The position numbers were made by a program, and so were the translations under genes. DNA of 64,000 nt from Terebella lapidaria (Eukaryota > Annelida > Polychaeta > Terebellida > Terebellidae). This document shows positions 1 to 12,177 of this stretch, piece by piece (the stretch's first letter is position 1; every line of letters starts with the position of its first letter). The notes beneath the pieces are model-generated. The model was given only the letters and a program-made list of their open reading frames with translations, did not search any database and was not told where the DNA came from. The stretch covers positions 19,840,209 to 19,904,208 of the forward strand of contig OX424562.1 of the NCBI GenBank assembly GCA_949152475.1, written 5' to 3'.

Positions 1-1214
1 TATCCTAGTCATGGCTTTTTGTTTTTATACATGTAATTTTAGTTAAATTTAATCTACATTTTATTTCAGTTCATTAGACTCTTAAAGTTATAGTTCCGTT
101 TCGCTTTGAAACGTCGAGGAGTTTTGTTTATCATTTCATATCATACATTCCATTCATTGTTGTGCATGTATTTGTATATGTATCATCGTAGTGACTGCTG
201 ACGGACTGACTGCTGACGTTTATTTTGACAGTTAGGAATTTTTATTGTATGAAGTGTTTTCTCATTTCGCGCGGCGTGTGTGTGTGAGTGCTTTTGGGTT
301 TGACCTTTAGGACTTTTTAGTTTTTTATTGTTTAGTTTTTGGCGACGGTAGGGTCCGGGGAGGGTAATTCCGAGGGCGTAGAATTAATGAAGGGGTGTTA
401 TGTAGTAATTTTAGCGACTGTTACTCCCGTCCCTCCCGCGCACTACACATTTCCACAACAAACATTCATTCTACATGACTTACATACAGGACAAGTACAC
501 ACTATACGATCACAAGCATAAACTCCATGTAGTCATGGTTACATACACAGGTCAAACCACGCACCTGCGGCCCCGCTAGCTCAGTACACTCGGCCCCATT
601 TACTCGACCTTGACCTTCACATGCACTGACTTCTAAACATAGAACTTGACACACATACTCCATACATCACGTGCACACATACAGGCATTCCAAGTATTGA
701 CACGAGCCGGGGAAACCCACTTTCCCGGTGACATCAGCGCATTGCACCACACATTCAACCTATCACAACACCGCTTACACTTGGCGGGAAATTACACAGC
801 CACATGGTCCCTCGGCCCCGCTTTACTGCGCAGAAGTGTAGTGTAAATCCCAGTGGCAGGACGTATATACAAAAGTTCCTGTGAGACTGTCGATATTAAT
901 ATATATAATCTATCGGATATACGTGCAAGTTGTATAAAGGACTATATTAGGAATATAGAATATAGACTGGGATATCACCCGACGTAGGTGAGAGTGCGAC
1001 CCTGATTGTGCGTGATTGATCATCAGTCTTTATCACCACAATAAACAGTTAAATTGAAACTGCCGGCTTATTGTATCACACGACGACCCAGTTAAACCGG
1101 CTTAATATCGGCCGTGAACGATATTCTTCACATAATCATATCCACACCTTCCCCCGCCCCCGCCCACAAACTCACTCGGATCTGGTCACGTCACTGACAC
1201 GCGACGGCATGCAG
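1..1214. other. Unassigned stretch upstream of the first GALNT exon; possible LTR-like remnant
   Basis: No GALNT N-terminal exon (membrane anchor, stem) is recognisable here. The segment from about 390 to 1100 is more GC-rich than its surroundings. It begins after a purine-rich run (about 385-396) and contains AATAAA near 1041, which would suit the end of an LTR retroelement, but no second LTR, primer site or coding domain is visible. The LTR idea is inference only. Confidence 0.25.
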
Positions 1215-1384
1215 TTGCAAAGAGAAGAGTTACCGATACGCTTCCCTACCCCAGACTAGCGTCATCATCTGTTTCACTGACGAAGCGAGGTCTGCACTCC
1301 TGCGAACCGTCCACAGCGTCCTCAACCGGTCACCGCCGGAACTAATAGCGGAAGTGCTACTGGTCGACGACTACAGTCAAAACG
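1215..1384 (+). CDS. GALNT: GALNT exon a (start of catalytic domain)
   Basis: Reads [20 protein letters not shown] and then [15 protein letters not shown], the first conserved block of the GT-A domain, and ends in LLVDDYSQN. The donor is gtaacc at 1385. The acceptor is placed after CAG at 1214. An alternative CAG at 1252-1254 would cut off the conserved Cys and LP, so the longer form is preferred. Confidence 0.85.
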
Positions 1385-4300
1385 GTAACCATAGCAACAG
1401 TTGTATCAACACCTCGTCCTCGCTAGCTAATGACGATAATTGGCACTGGTATCAAATTCTATCAATTAAATGCAATCGTTTTCATCGTTAGAAGTTAATT
1501 TAGTTATATCGATGTATACACCTACATGACATTTTGTTCTCGTTGGAATCTTTTGTAAAAAAAAGTGCATCAATAATATGTTTTCTAAGTTTACACTGTA
1601 ATGTAAGGCGTAATAGGCTATTGAGAAGGCAATTTTTGACTTTGTCTTCATTATGAAGTCGATGATGGTTTGCAGGACATAGCCTTATGATGCATCCAAT
1701 TAGGCCTACTACATGTAGGATATCTGAAAACTAATAATTAGAGTCGATATTTGTGTACGTGAAACAAATTGTACATTCATTCCTGGGATAGACATATCAT
1801 TGAAAAATTATATGAAAATACGTTTGAACACATATGCAATTAATGCCTAGCTGTAAAGTTTAGAAGTACCTGCAAATCGATGGCCGAGATCAGCTTTCAC
1901 TTTTATATGAAAAAAAGTACTTCCGTATCCTCCACCCACAACCAACGCACGCAGACGACATGAAAGCGCCGTTAGACGAGTACTTTCGCGCCTTTCCGGA
2001 GGTGCGGATCCTGCGCTTGGGGCGCCGTGAAGGCCTGATCCGCGCCCGGTTGAAGGCAGTGGCTGAGGCGAAGGGACCCGTACTGACATTCCTCGACTCC
2101 CATGTTGAGTGCATGGTGGGCTGGTTGGAACCGCTCCTAGACCGCATTAGGGAGAATGGACGGGCGGTCATCTCACCTTCCATAGACGTCATACACACTG
2201 ATACACTCAAGTATGTTTAGTATTTGACAATTAGTCTTAGTCTCAATGAACAAAACTCGTCTATTTGATGAACAGAAGAAACAATCTGCCTCAATAAATG
2301 TGGTATTTAATCACATTTCCATGAAATAAAATATACAAAATACTCACCAACGATGGAACCCCTGATATAACTTTACACATTTCACTTGGGAGTCAAACAA
2401 CAGTTACTACCACCTTTCAAACTTCCATCTCAAATTTGGAATAACAAGATAATTTAAAATTGGAGAAGATGAATAAGTTTATTTCGAATTTTCGATACAA
2501 TTCGGAAGGTCGGAAAAAAATTGTTGCTTGACCCCCAGGCAGGTCAAGCATTTAAGCTATGATTTCTCTTGTCTTTTGGCGTCGCTTAAATACGGGCCAA
2601 TATTCATGAAAAAATATGTGACTTATAAAATAGTCAATTCACAACGAAACAAAACTGCATATTTCGTCTGAATTAATCCATATGAATATACAATATCAGC
2701 AAATATCTCCAAATTACTAGGTATCGGTTTCTGTACGATGCGCCACGAGGGGCTTTCAACTGGGCTCTGATGTTTGACTGGTATCCGGTACCTGAAAGGG
2801 ACAGAAAAGCCATGACAGCCGACATAACAAAACCAATCAGGTACGACAAAAATGTGGCATTTTTCCTTCTTCTAAAATTGTGGTTGTTTTGGAAACCATC
2901 TCCACTTGTATACAATACATATCTACACAGTCATTTGCAATCAAAACAAAACTGCATGTTTTGGAACGACAGGACGACAGAACGACAGGACTCGTTATAT
3001 TTCATATATTGTTTGTTTATATACATAGGCACAGGTGGTTAACACTGTTGATGAGAGTCTTTGTCATATCAGGAATACGGGGAGATACATAATTTATTTG
3101 ATGAACGTACAATGATTGCTCGGATTATACATTTTTACCACCAGATACATTTTGGCTTTCCTCCGAGTTTTCTCAGATTACAAACGCCCTATTTTGGGCT
3201 AAGTTGTTGTTTGATCCACTGCAAACCGGGACAGTGAAAGCCAAGTTGTAACATTGCAGAAAAATTATATCAAATTATACAATTTCATACTTCAAGGTCA
3301 TGTTCTATGAAAGACTTTTGTACCTGAACAAGAAATCCGAGTTGATACATGCATTTATGCAGGCGTGAATGTTCGCAACGCCGATTTGTGACATTTACGC
3401 TCGCTTTACCTTGTAACAGCTGTCATAATTTGTGGGGACAAAGGCAATCTGCATGTGGACAATAAACTTGGGTGTCTTTAGTGCAGCACTTCTGCAATGA
3501 GCAGACTAGTTTGCACGAGGCGGGCGGTGCGGGAAAATCAGACGTACTGCCGGATACGGCTCAATTGTATGCAGTATTTTATCGGGGCAGGACTGCCATC
3601 TATTATGGATATTCGTGTCGAATATCGAGCCTTTAGTAAACATAACAGGACCTGAACGTTGGAGACAGTTTCATATGCTATACATACAATCATGGTAGAT
3701 TTGTTTTGATAGCGGTTTGCACCGCAACTATAGGCCTAAATTGCTGGAATGAATTATTAACTTATTATAGCTATCATCAAGAACATTCAATATACGGGTT
3801 TTCAAAAACAAAACAAAAATACCAGGATGGTATAGTTGCAAGCCAATATTAATCTGCGCGCATACAATACTCTTCTACATGTAGCCGTTTGCTTGAAATA
3901 CTTCGTTTAGGATTCAAACGATGGTTTGATATACCATTTCAGACTTCTATCTGAAAAAAATAACCCAAAGTCTAAGATAGGTTACCGGACAGTTTTGGTT
4001 TTGGGCATGACCTTTAGATTTTGGGCGTGAACAAATGCCCTTGAGATTTACTAATCAAGGTCATCTGTGTGAACTTCAATGTCGCCATTATGCATGGTAC
4101 AGGCGGCATTTGGTGTTCTATATGTTCATAATACAAAGATATCTCGTGGTGCAAGCGTTTAGGCCGCTCAGGCCATTTTACACATTCCAAGTCAGACATT
4201 TAGCACTCAAGGTCATCCGCTGTCAAGTTCAAGGTCATCATTAGTTGTGCCATATCCCTCTTCCTATATGTTCATAATGCAGACATAAGCTTCATGTTAT

Positions 4301-7300
4301 CTACAAGCATTTCATCTGTAGAGGCAAATCTGGGCGTTTTCCATCCAAAAATGGCCGATTTGATGTTTCAAGGTCATCGAAGGTCACCACACAAATCGCT
4401 ATGACTACAGTTCTGGCAGCTCCCATTATGAAGGAAAAAAGTGCCAAATATTTTCCAAGTCCAAAATTTTTTTTCTAATGGCTGAAAATTTCTTTTTGCC
4501 TAGAAATGACCCGAAATGGATAGTAATGCGATTTGGGCAAAGAAAAATTAACCGCTACGTCAAGTAATCAAAATGGCCGCCACGCGCACACCGGTGATTC
4601 AAGGGCAACGACACTTATTAGCATAATAAAGGTACATGAGGGGATCCTTTTGAGATGAAGGTCGCCGCAAAAGTAAAAAAAATCGGCCATTTTTTCTTAC
4701 AAGTTTGAGAAAAAAAGCCAAAAAAAAAAAAACCCTCTCTTGAAATATCATTACATGTAGGCATTTGTGTGCAAGATTTTGGGAAGATTTGCGAGTAAAC
4801 TTCAAAGATAGAAATGCGGACAGACGACGGACGCAACGCCACGACAATAGGTCATCGGACCATAGGAACGGTAACCTAATAAAAAAGTTCTCAATGTCAA
4901 ATTTCGAACTTAAATTGTATTTATCAAAACTCAGAGATTTGGCCATGTTGTAGGAATGAAATTGTTGTTGCGATTATGAATCAAAAGACTATTGGAGTGT
5001 ATTCCGGCCCGCATATTGATCTCAGTGGCTGTACGACTAGAATTCATTCAACTGTACAATTGTATTCCCGAATCAAAAGTTATATGATAGAGATAAAATC
5101 TACATGGTAGATGGACGTTGTACCTAGTGAGGGTGAATGTACAATGTTATGTGCTCTGCAATGTACATTTCAGTAAAAGCTGCCCATAGAAAACCTAACA
5201 ATTCTTTCTCTTTATGGACCTCGTAAAATGTATCGCTGCTGGACAAATCATGTAGGTACATACAGTATTAATAGCGTGAACAAATGGGAACTGTTATCAT
5301 CCCGTTTAGCCCGTCTTTATGGGGTTTCAATGACGGGTAGTTATAATACGGGTGATTACACGGGAATTGTCCAGCCATTGTCATTGAGCGTCGCGGTTTG
5401 TATGTATTATTGATGGAATTTTGTGCGGTTTGCGTCTAGTTTTCAACCTCGAGCAATGTGTCAAATGCTTGACATTGCATGCAACAATGTTATCGCAAAA
5501 TCCATGCGTAGGCATATTTCATACGGTTTTTTTTAATGAATAGTGACGTTATCAGGTTTAGACAATGTGACCCTACTATATATAGCAAGCTCGTTGGGCG
5601 CTAGTTTCCCTTCAGTGTTGAAGTTACATATTGTGTGTACTCTAATTTTTGGTCAATTTAATTTGGTCGATTGTCTTAATTACTCTGGGACAAACTGATA
5701 TTTAGAGACATTCGTTTAGACAGAGAAGTGGTTAACATAATTTTTAACGATGTTTGATTTTAGCCCAAATACAAGGATTAATGGCAATCAGGATGACATC
5801 AGTGGTGAATATGCTGATTTGAAATAATGTTGAAGGAAATGTGTTCTCATCGAAATTGCAGGAATTGACTGAAATTATTCGTAGAATGTTTGTGGGACCG
5901 GGTTCAGATGGTTCGATAGACTAGAATTTAAATGGTATTTGTCTGGGTTTTTTTTCAGTCATAGCACTGACGACTTTATATTGTTCGGGATTATATTGTT
6001 CGGGAAATGCTGCGGGCATTGAGGCACAATAACGCCAATTTAATAATTCCTGAATGTAGAGGCACACATTTAGTAGGAGGTATATGCCTTGGGGTAGTCG
6101 ACCAAGCTTTGATGTATGAAAATAAAACAAATGTTACAATCTAAATGTCATTCACTTACGTCAGTTGATGTTTTACTATCGAAATGTAATGCACGTCAAA
6201 AACTTGGTATCGGTTTTTTCAGAAGATGGTCCACAAAATAATCCACTCTTAACGATCAAGCCATTAGGCTAATAGCTGAAACTAATACCCAGCTCCAGAG
6301 AGTTACTCTTGTTAACTCGAGGGGTCTATCTTTGTGCTTCTCGCAAACATGGCATTTATTAACCCGATACGAGAATACGGTAATATTGAACTATATTCCA
6401 AGGGATTAACCCATGATGCGATGCAATGTTTGCGGTACAGTAACCAGTGTATACATGTAATACTACGGCCCAAAACATTCAGAAACGTGTTTACGCTATT
6501 CGTACTTGTTCGAGTTTTACAAAGGTCAATCAGAATTGACACACATGACAAGTGCAAACGTCTATATTTATAGAAAAAGTGGCACCAGTTGTGATTTGAT
6601 ATGGTCGTTCATCAGATTATGGCAAAATATCTACTACCGTCAAACCAGAATATAGTAAATACGGAACACATGTTTATTAATCTGTCAGTTTCTCTGTGCA
6701 ATACGAAAATAAATGAGCCGGTGAAATAATGACTAGTGGTTTAGAGAATATTATTCAGAAAATAGTAAATTACGTGTACATAATTCGAGTTCCAACTTAA
6801 AATTATCACCAGCAAAATATTCGAAGACTACAGGGCTAAAATACTATGTACATAATGCCTCTTTGCATTTATTTCTTTTTATTCCAGGACTCCCGCCATA
6901 GCAGGGGGATTGTTCTCCATCAGCAAGGAGTTCTTCTCGGAGTTGGGTTACTACGACCCCGGCCTGGAGATATGGGGTGGAGAGAACATAGAAATCTCGC
7001 TCAAGGTTAGATAGAGCATGACGTCTTTACTGTGCTTGGTTAGACTCAGTAGCGAATTAAGAGGGGGGGGGGGGTTACTGGGTTCAGGTCTCAGGTCTCC
7101 CTCTTATCCCCACCCCCAACCCCCTTTCCGGAAATAAATACATATACATCAGAGCTTACATAGGCGGTTTCAGTCGAAACATGTCTGATAACAGGTTGAT
7201 CATAGTGAGTTTGTTTGTAATGTATACCCAGGAGAGACCAGAAAGCTACCACATAATATGAAAAGGGTTCTGGCTTCTGGGGCCCTTCAGCGGACCCCGA

Positions 7301-9710
7301 ACCATATGTGCAGCTTCCCTTCTACATTCTTTAAAAACCTTTCAAAACAGATTCATCAATGAATTTTCAAGTGCAATTTATTCGCAAGAAAGGCGACTAA
7401 CTTGATTCAGAACATAAAAATGGCTCTGACTTCTTAGGCCCTTCAGTGGGCCCCAAAGCTCCGGCCGAGACGGGTTCGTTTCGTTTCTATTGTTTACATT
7501 CATACGAGAGTATGGGGATCAAAGGGCATTCGTATACTATAATATTTACGAATGCACATTCCGTAAGTATCAATTCACTGTTGGAATGAAATTATTTCAC
7601 ACATTGTTGCAGTTATTGACGTCGATTTCTCATAGATACATATATTTGTACCATCATGCACCCCAACAGACGTGGCTATGCGGGGGCAGTCTGGAGATAC
7701 AGGCTTGTTCCCATGTCGGCCACATCTTCCGCAAGTCTCAACCGTATAAGTTCAAAGGTGGAGTGGGTGCGACCGTTCAACGGAACAGCCAGCGGATAGC
7801 TGAGACATTCCTTGGACCTTACAGGTGGGATGGTCAAATATAACTAAATATTATTATATTAATATATACCTGTTTTTTTGCAACAAACCAGCTGAAGGTT
7901 TCTTTTTCCCACACTTTTGATATGGCATATCATAATTTACCACATCATAATCCACATCATAATCCACATCTTAATCCACATCATTATTTTATTAAATACT
8001 ATTACATCCGTCCACATATAGACATTTATTCTACATGCACCACCCACACTTGCGGACGGCTGACTACGGTGACGTCACAGACCGTAGACGGTTGCTAGAT
8101 GACCTTGGGTGTCACGACTTCAAGTGGTACCTTGAGAACGTGTTCCCGGAGCTTCACGTGCCGTCACAAAACGTCTCGGCTCGTGGCGCGGTGAGAGGAG
8201 TTTTTGTGCCTATAAAGTATGCAACACAAAAAAGAAATGGAACTTTCAAATACAGATATTTATCGACTAAATGATTACTGGTTGTGTTCCCACTTTACAA
8301 TTTTCTTTATTGGTTTATCCATGTTCAGATCAGGAATCTGGCGACAGGCATGTGTATAGACACTCTGGGAGGGAATAATGTACTCCAACTCTTCGCCTGC
8401 CATGCCCTGGACCCTAATGGGGTATTACATTTAATATTTTCATTGGCTAATATCTATATTGTTATATTTTGTTCATTATTTCCCAGGCATACTTGTAATT
8501 TTATTCGTCCATCAATTTCAGGAAATAACTGTCAGTTTAGCTAGATGCATTTACATGGACATGCATGAAATTTTATGTTATATTCAAAACACAATTACCA
8601 ACTAGTTGAGTAGAATTACATGTTTCATCATTATCATATTAGAAAGAAGAAAATTTTCTCAATCTCTAAAGCAGCTAGATCGAATTACTCAAAAATGCAC
8701 AGTTCTTGTATTACACAATCGTTTCTTGACAATACAGGTAGTCTCTATGTATTATGTATTGAATGGTAATAAATACTGTAAAACTGCGCACGACGTGTTC
8801 AGGCAAGTTTTAACAGAAATATTCTTTTCTCTTCAAATAAATACATGTATACATTTCATTGATGAGACGATATTTGTTTATTAAAATTTTGATCTCTTTT
8901 TCAATAAATTTATTCATCAATTTGATATGAAATCATTAAATTTTTCTGTCTTCTTTGCCAGATACCTGGAACAAACCAGGTACCTTTAATTTGATTTTTG
9001 AAAAAAAATCGTAACAAAATATATTATACTAGTAATAGTTTAATACATGCAATGACTATTACATAATTGAGTGGAATTTTGAAATTTCGTGTCTCACTTT
9101 TCATTTGCCCCACACAAATTGATTGAAATGAAATTATAGTAATTTCGCGATTTCCCAGAACTTTCAACTGTCACGCGAGGGTCTAGTGGAGCACGTCGAC
9201 TCGTGTATTCAGAGTGACTCGGCAAAACTCCTGAGGATAAAACGAACTTGTGACGAGAAAAGCCGCGTGAACGTAACACATACGAAGGTCAGTTTTTGTA
9301 TGATTATGAACAAATATTATGTGAATATATGTAATAAAGTTTGTATTTTTCATCTTAATTAAAGGGAAGTGTATTCATTGAAAAACACTAACAATTGTAT
9401 TATATGATGTATCAGCACACAGAGTAAAACATAATTTCAATAATATTATCAACAAAAACACATACATGTACAAACAGTTTTTGACATTTGTGTATACACA
9501 GCTAAAAATGAAAATACATGAAATTTTCGAATACTTTTCAGAAATGTTTTGTGAATACGATTTCTGCTTTTTCTCCGTATACAGAATTCTCTGATATTCG
9601 ACCACAACAAAGATATGTGTTTTGACATCGGTAAGAAAGACAAAGTGATTCTTGCAAGCTGTGATAGAGAGAAACGCACACAACAGTGGGCTTTCTCCGT
9701 GTATTTGTGA
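1215..9710 (+). CDS. GALNT: Polypeptide N-acetylgalactosaminyltransferase (GALNT family), 3' nine exons
   Basis: Exons 1215-1384, 1955-2210, 2721-2840, 6888-7005, 7670-7824, 8022-8190, 8329-8421, 9159-9287 and 9585-9710 join in one frame with GT-AG borders, giving about 444 residues and a stop at 9708. In order the product shows TSVIICF at the start of the GT-A fold, REGLIRARL, the metal-binding DSH motif (DSHVEC), a WGGEN motif and a [16 protein letters not shown] segment. A C-terminal ricin-type lectin domain follows and ends in QQW. The family sits in the Golgi membrane and transfers GalNAc from UDP-GalNAc to Ser/Thr, starting mucin-type O-glycans. Family members are usually 500-600 residues, so roughly the first 100-150 residues (cytoplasmic tail, anchor, stem) are not in view. 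The subfamily is not resolved; GALNT5/GALNT2-like wording occurs in places. Confidence 0.93.
1955..2210 (+). CDS. GALNT: GALNT exon b (DxH metal-binding motif)
   Basis: Encodes REGLIRARL and [17 protein letters not shown], then [12 protein letters not shown]. Asp and His of DSH bind the manganese ion in this family. The Cys commonly found directly after DSH is Val here, a known variation. Acceptor CAG ends at 1954; donor is gtatgt at 2211. Confidence 0.93.
2721..2840 (+). CDS. GALNT: GALNT exon c
   Basis: Encodes [20 protein letters not shown], matching the family's GGFDW block and the following variable linker, and ends in TKPIR where the family has P-I-(R/K)-(S/T)-P. Acceptor TAG ends at 2720; donor is gtacga at 2841. 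The intron after it is about 4 kb and carries a copy of the hairpin-ended repeat. Confidence 0.9.
3961..4879 (+). repeat. Hairpin-ended repeat element, short-array type, in GALNT intron
   Basis: The left end is a diverged form of the TTAGCCCAAGGGCTAA hairpin followed by GATAGGTTACCGGAC. The right end has a GGTCATCGGACC-type arm followed by GGTAACCTAA. The body has scattered AAGGTCA half-sites and the conserved block that reads CTCCCATTATGAAGG at about 4421, but not the regular 135-bp array. The same left-hand body recurs at 17229-18250. Confidence 0.75.
4880..6887. other. Remainder of the large GALNT intron, nothing recognised
   Basis: AT-rich non-coding sequence without long open frames, tandem arrays or terminal inverted repeats that I could see. 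A pyrimidine tract and CAG at 6867-6887 form the acceptor of the next exon. Confidence 0.6.
6888..7005 (+). CDS. GALNT: GALNT exon d (WGGEN motif)
   Basis: Encodes [16 protein letters not shown], then [19 protein letters not shown]. The AGGLF and WGGEN blocks line the UDP-GalNAc site in known structures. The acceptor has a clear polypyrimidine tract ending CAG at 6887; donor is gttaga at 7006. Confidence 0.96.
7006..7669. other. GALNT intron with G-tract and short direct duplication
   Basis: Holds a run of about 13 G near 7062-7074. Two related blocks, near 7258-7300 and 7420-7455, share a GGCCCTTCAG core followed by a GACCCC/GGCCCC-rich stretch and look like a local duplication. No coding signal was seen. 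Confidence 0.5.
7670..7824 (+). CDS. GALNT: GALNT exon e (CGGSLEI block)
   Basis: Encodes [20 protein letters not shown] followed by RKSQPYKF and ends in the AE-x-(W/F)-L-x-x-Y region. The CGG and GHIFR motifs are diagnostic for the family. Acceptor CAG ends at 7669; donor is gtggga at 7825. Confidence 0.95.
8022..8190 (+). CDS. GALNT: GALNT exon f (end of catalytic domain)
   Basis: Encodes [16 protein letters not shown], then [15 protein letters not shown], the conserved junction between the catalytic and lectin domains. Acceptor TAG ends at 8021; donor is gtgaga at 8191. The frame joins the preceding exon at an Arg codon split by the intron. Confidence 0.94.
8329..8421 (+). CDS. GALNT: GALNT exon g (ricin-type lectin, first repeat)
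   Basis: Encodes [17 protein letters not shown] followed by [12 protein letters not shown], the CLD-like and C-H features of the first beta-trefoil repeat. Acceptor CAG ends at 8328; donor is gtatta at 8422. Confidence 0.88.
9159..9287 (+). CDS. GALNT: GALNT exon h (ricin-type lectin, middle)
   Basis: Encodes [17 protein letters not shown] and then [10 protein letters not shown]. This fits the N-Q-x-F/W continuation of the first repeat and the Cys pair of the second. The usual Gln before the aromatic residue is absent. Acceptor CAG ends at 9158; donor is gtcagt at 9288. Confidence 0.87.
9585..9710 (+). CDS. GALNT: GALNT exon i (last exon, stop)
   Basis: Encodes [19 protein letters not shown], then QQWAFSVYL and stop TGA at 9708-9710. 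The QQW is the QxW motif closing the last beta-trefoil repeat, so the C-terminus is where the family predicts it. A strong pyrimidine tract ends in CAG at 9584. Confidence 0.92.
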   Translation, partial: NSLIFDHNKDMCFDIGKKDKVILASCDREKRTQQWAFSVYL

Positions 9711-9898
9711 GAACGCAAAATACACAAATGCTTTGTGATTTTGTGTGAATTTAGAGGGAATGACAGCTCATGTTTTTGTTTTCAATGTGTACATTCGCCC
9801 GATTCAATTGTATTTGTTTTTATATATACCTATATCTGTGTGTACATTGTATATGCTCAAGGTGTCAAAATCATGTGGGATCATTGTTATATGGAAGC

Positions 9899-9904
9899 AA
9901 TAAA
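9899..9904 (+). promoter_or_regulatory. Candidate polyadenylation signal of the GALNT gene
   Basis: AATAAA lies about 190 bp past the GALNT stop codon on the same strand, a usual distance for a 3' UTR. No transcript evidence is available. Confidence 0.55.
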
Positions 9905-9905
9905 G

Positions 9906-11158
9906 ATCTGTTATTTTTGGATATATTTGAGAGTTCGAGTTTTACTGTTCATGTGTGAAAAATGAATTCGGCTTGGTAAATATTTTGATTTGAACTTTAA
10001 ATCTGATTGGATTTACATATTGAAATAGAGAGCATTACCCTCACTTGTGTCCATTTATTATCACTATTATATTTGCACATGGATGAATAAATTTCTTATG
10101 CTAATTTAATTAGTCTTCACCGCACGCTGATTGGTCGAGACGTTGTCACGTGAGTACCCACAGTTGCGTTGCAGAAATATCACTGTAGCGTCGGTGAAGA
10201 TCAATTTTTGTTAAATTAATATACATTACCATGTTTGCATATCATTCTCACATGTAGGTCTACATGGCTACTGTTACGAAAATCCAACACCTGAAACAGG
10301 CTACACATGATGAATGATTTTATTATACGGCGATGCTGTTTACCGCACGCTGATTGGTCGAAACGTTGTCACGTGACATCCCATAAATTTACGTATTTCT
10401 GCAGGTGACCCGCGGAATCTTATATCGGTTCAGTAGATATAAAAACAGCTCAATATAACTGTCCGCGGGTCAGCTGCAATAGCGCCCTACATGTAGTATG
10501 GATATTAGCATTTGGCTGCTTTAGATGGGATATTCATAATGACTTTTTATATTCAAATAATCAGAAATCATATAATGAAACAAATATGAGGGCTAGGTTT
10601 CGTACAATATCAATTGTAATTTGTTACCAAGTTTCTTCTTGGAAATTCACATTATCAGTTGGCAATCTACCGCAATTTTCATTTTATTATCCCCGTCATG
10701 GAATTCTTGGTCCTGAGACATTTTTGTGCATTTGCTTGAGTTTGTAGTTGAACATAATCCCTTGAGACCAGACAGCACGTGTGGCTATACTTATACACCC
10801 AAACGTATCTTCTGGTTGAAAGTTACAAATGCGATCAAATTACTGAGTTGGCTCAAATTATCGAAAATTCGTTGGAGCTGAATTTCAACATTGCAATAGA
10901 TTGATAACTTTTTCAGTGTTTTTTTTGTCAAAATAATAATATCACATTTAACAGTCAAGTTTCCATTTCACGCCCGGGTAAGAACTTAACGTTACAAGAT
11001 GATAACTCGTTCTACCTCTTACGTATTATTAAAACAGGTATGCCAACAATTTTGATGGTCATAATGTACACATATATACTGTATACTGACATAGAAAATA
11101 CAACGGATTGACAAACATATTTATTTCAAACACAAAAGAATGGTGCAGATGACAGTTA
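9906..11158. other. Intergenic stretch between GALNT and the PGPEP1-A flank
   Basis: Two direct copies of a 30-bp word with core CGCACGCTGATTGGTCGA and a CACGTGA ending occur at about 10120-10153 and 10340-10373. The first sits between short inverted arms CTTCACCG and CGGTGAAG (10114-10199), suggesting a tiny inverted-repeat element. From about 11040 the sequence pairs with 38470 onward in the segmental duplication. Confidence 0.5.
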
Positions 11159-12019
11159 GGCCTAATAAAATTAATTTTCTGTTTCTCGTCCCCGCCCGCC
11201 TGTGTTCACAAGCAGCCTCCCGGATTTTTTTATTTGCGATTCTCAAATAGAAAATAAGAAGTGTTCCCGCCCCTATTTTGAGGACCGAGTCGCACCAAAT
11301 CACAAGATGCAATTTACCTCCTTATTTTCATTCACCGACAAATGAGACAAAGACGAGTTTTCAAAAACAGTTATTCCATGTGGTTACATGTATGTAACAA
11401 TATGTATAAAATAGTGATCATGAATTGATTTAAATTACTATATTTTCTCATGTATACTTCAGTAGATGTATTAACTGATAGAACGGTTTGCACAATTACT
11501 CCTCATTAAAGCAACATATTATCAACTGACACTTTTTGATAACAATTTCACTAGTACACAGAATTATCCTGTCTGTGCTGACTGCTAGGATGACAGCACA
11601 CTAGTGGTGCCAAGGTGCCCAAGCGCTTTCAAGCTCAAATAAATCAAGCCTTAAGAGATGAAATCATGAAAATCATGTCTTATCATGATTTCAATTCTAA
11701 AGGCTTGATTTATTCGGGCTTGAATGTACTTGAATAAATCAAGTCTTTAGAAACGAAATCATTAAAGTCACGTATACACATGGTTTCAATGCCAAAGGCT
11801 TGATTAATTTGTGTGCGTGTTTTTATTTCATACGTATGAAATGTCATCCCACCAACAATAAAGAAAACTAAAAAGTGCCTCTCTATTCAGTTTTATCATG
11901 AGCTGAAGACGGTATTTTTTGCAAAAAAAAAAATGAAAAATAAAGAATAAAAAGTACCTCCCTACCCAATTGTGAAAAAAATAGGAAGACGAGAAACAGA
12001 AAATTAATTTTTATAGGCC
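11159..12019. mobile_element. TTA-flanked MITE (PIF/Harbinger-like), 861 bp
   Basis: The ends are inverted repeats of about 32 bp. The left begins GGCCTAATAAAATTAATTTT; the right, reverse-complemented, begins GGCCTATAAAAATTAATTTT, and both continue into CTGTTTCTCGTC. TTA flanks both sides (11156-11158 and 12020-12022). The paralogous segment reads straight through as GTTAGTAGGATAG near 38577, which is the unoccupied site. A 3-bp TTA duplication and GGCC ends suit PIF/Harbinger; no transposase frame is present. Confidence 0.85.
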
Positions 12020-12177
12020 TTAGTAGGATAGATTAGCGAGAAATCATTATGGTTTAATAATGTTTCACATGATTAAATACTCTGTTTATATAAAGTGGCT
12101 AATATAATGAATAAATAGAACATGAAATGCACATAATTCATGCATCATTTAATAGTTTGAACAAATTTTCAGAGGAA

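Noticed and set aside
4599..4946. 115-codon - strand frame
   Set aside because: It lies in the conserved right-hand part of the hairpin-ended repeat and recurs, broken, in other copies; no known domain.
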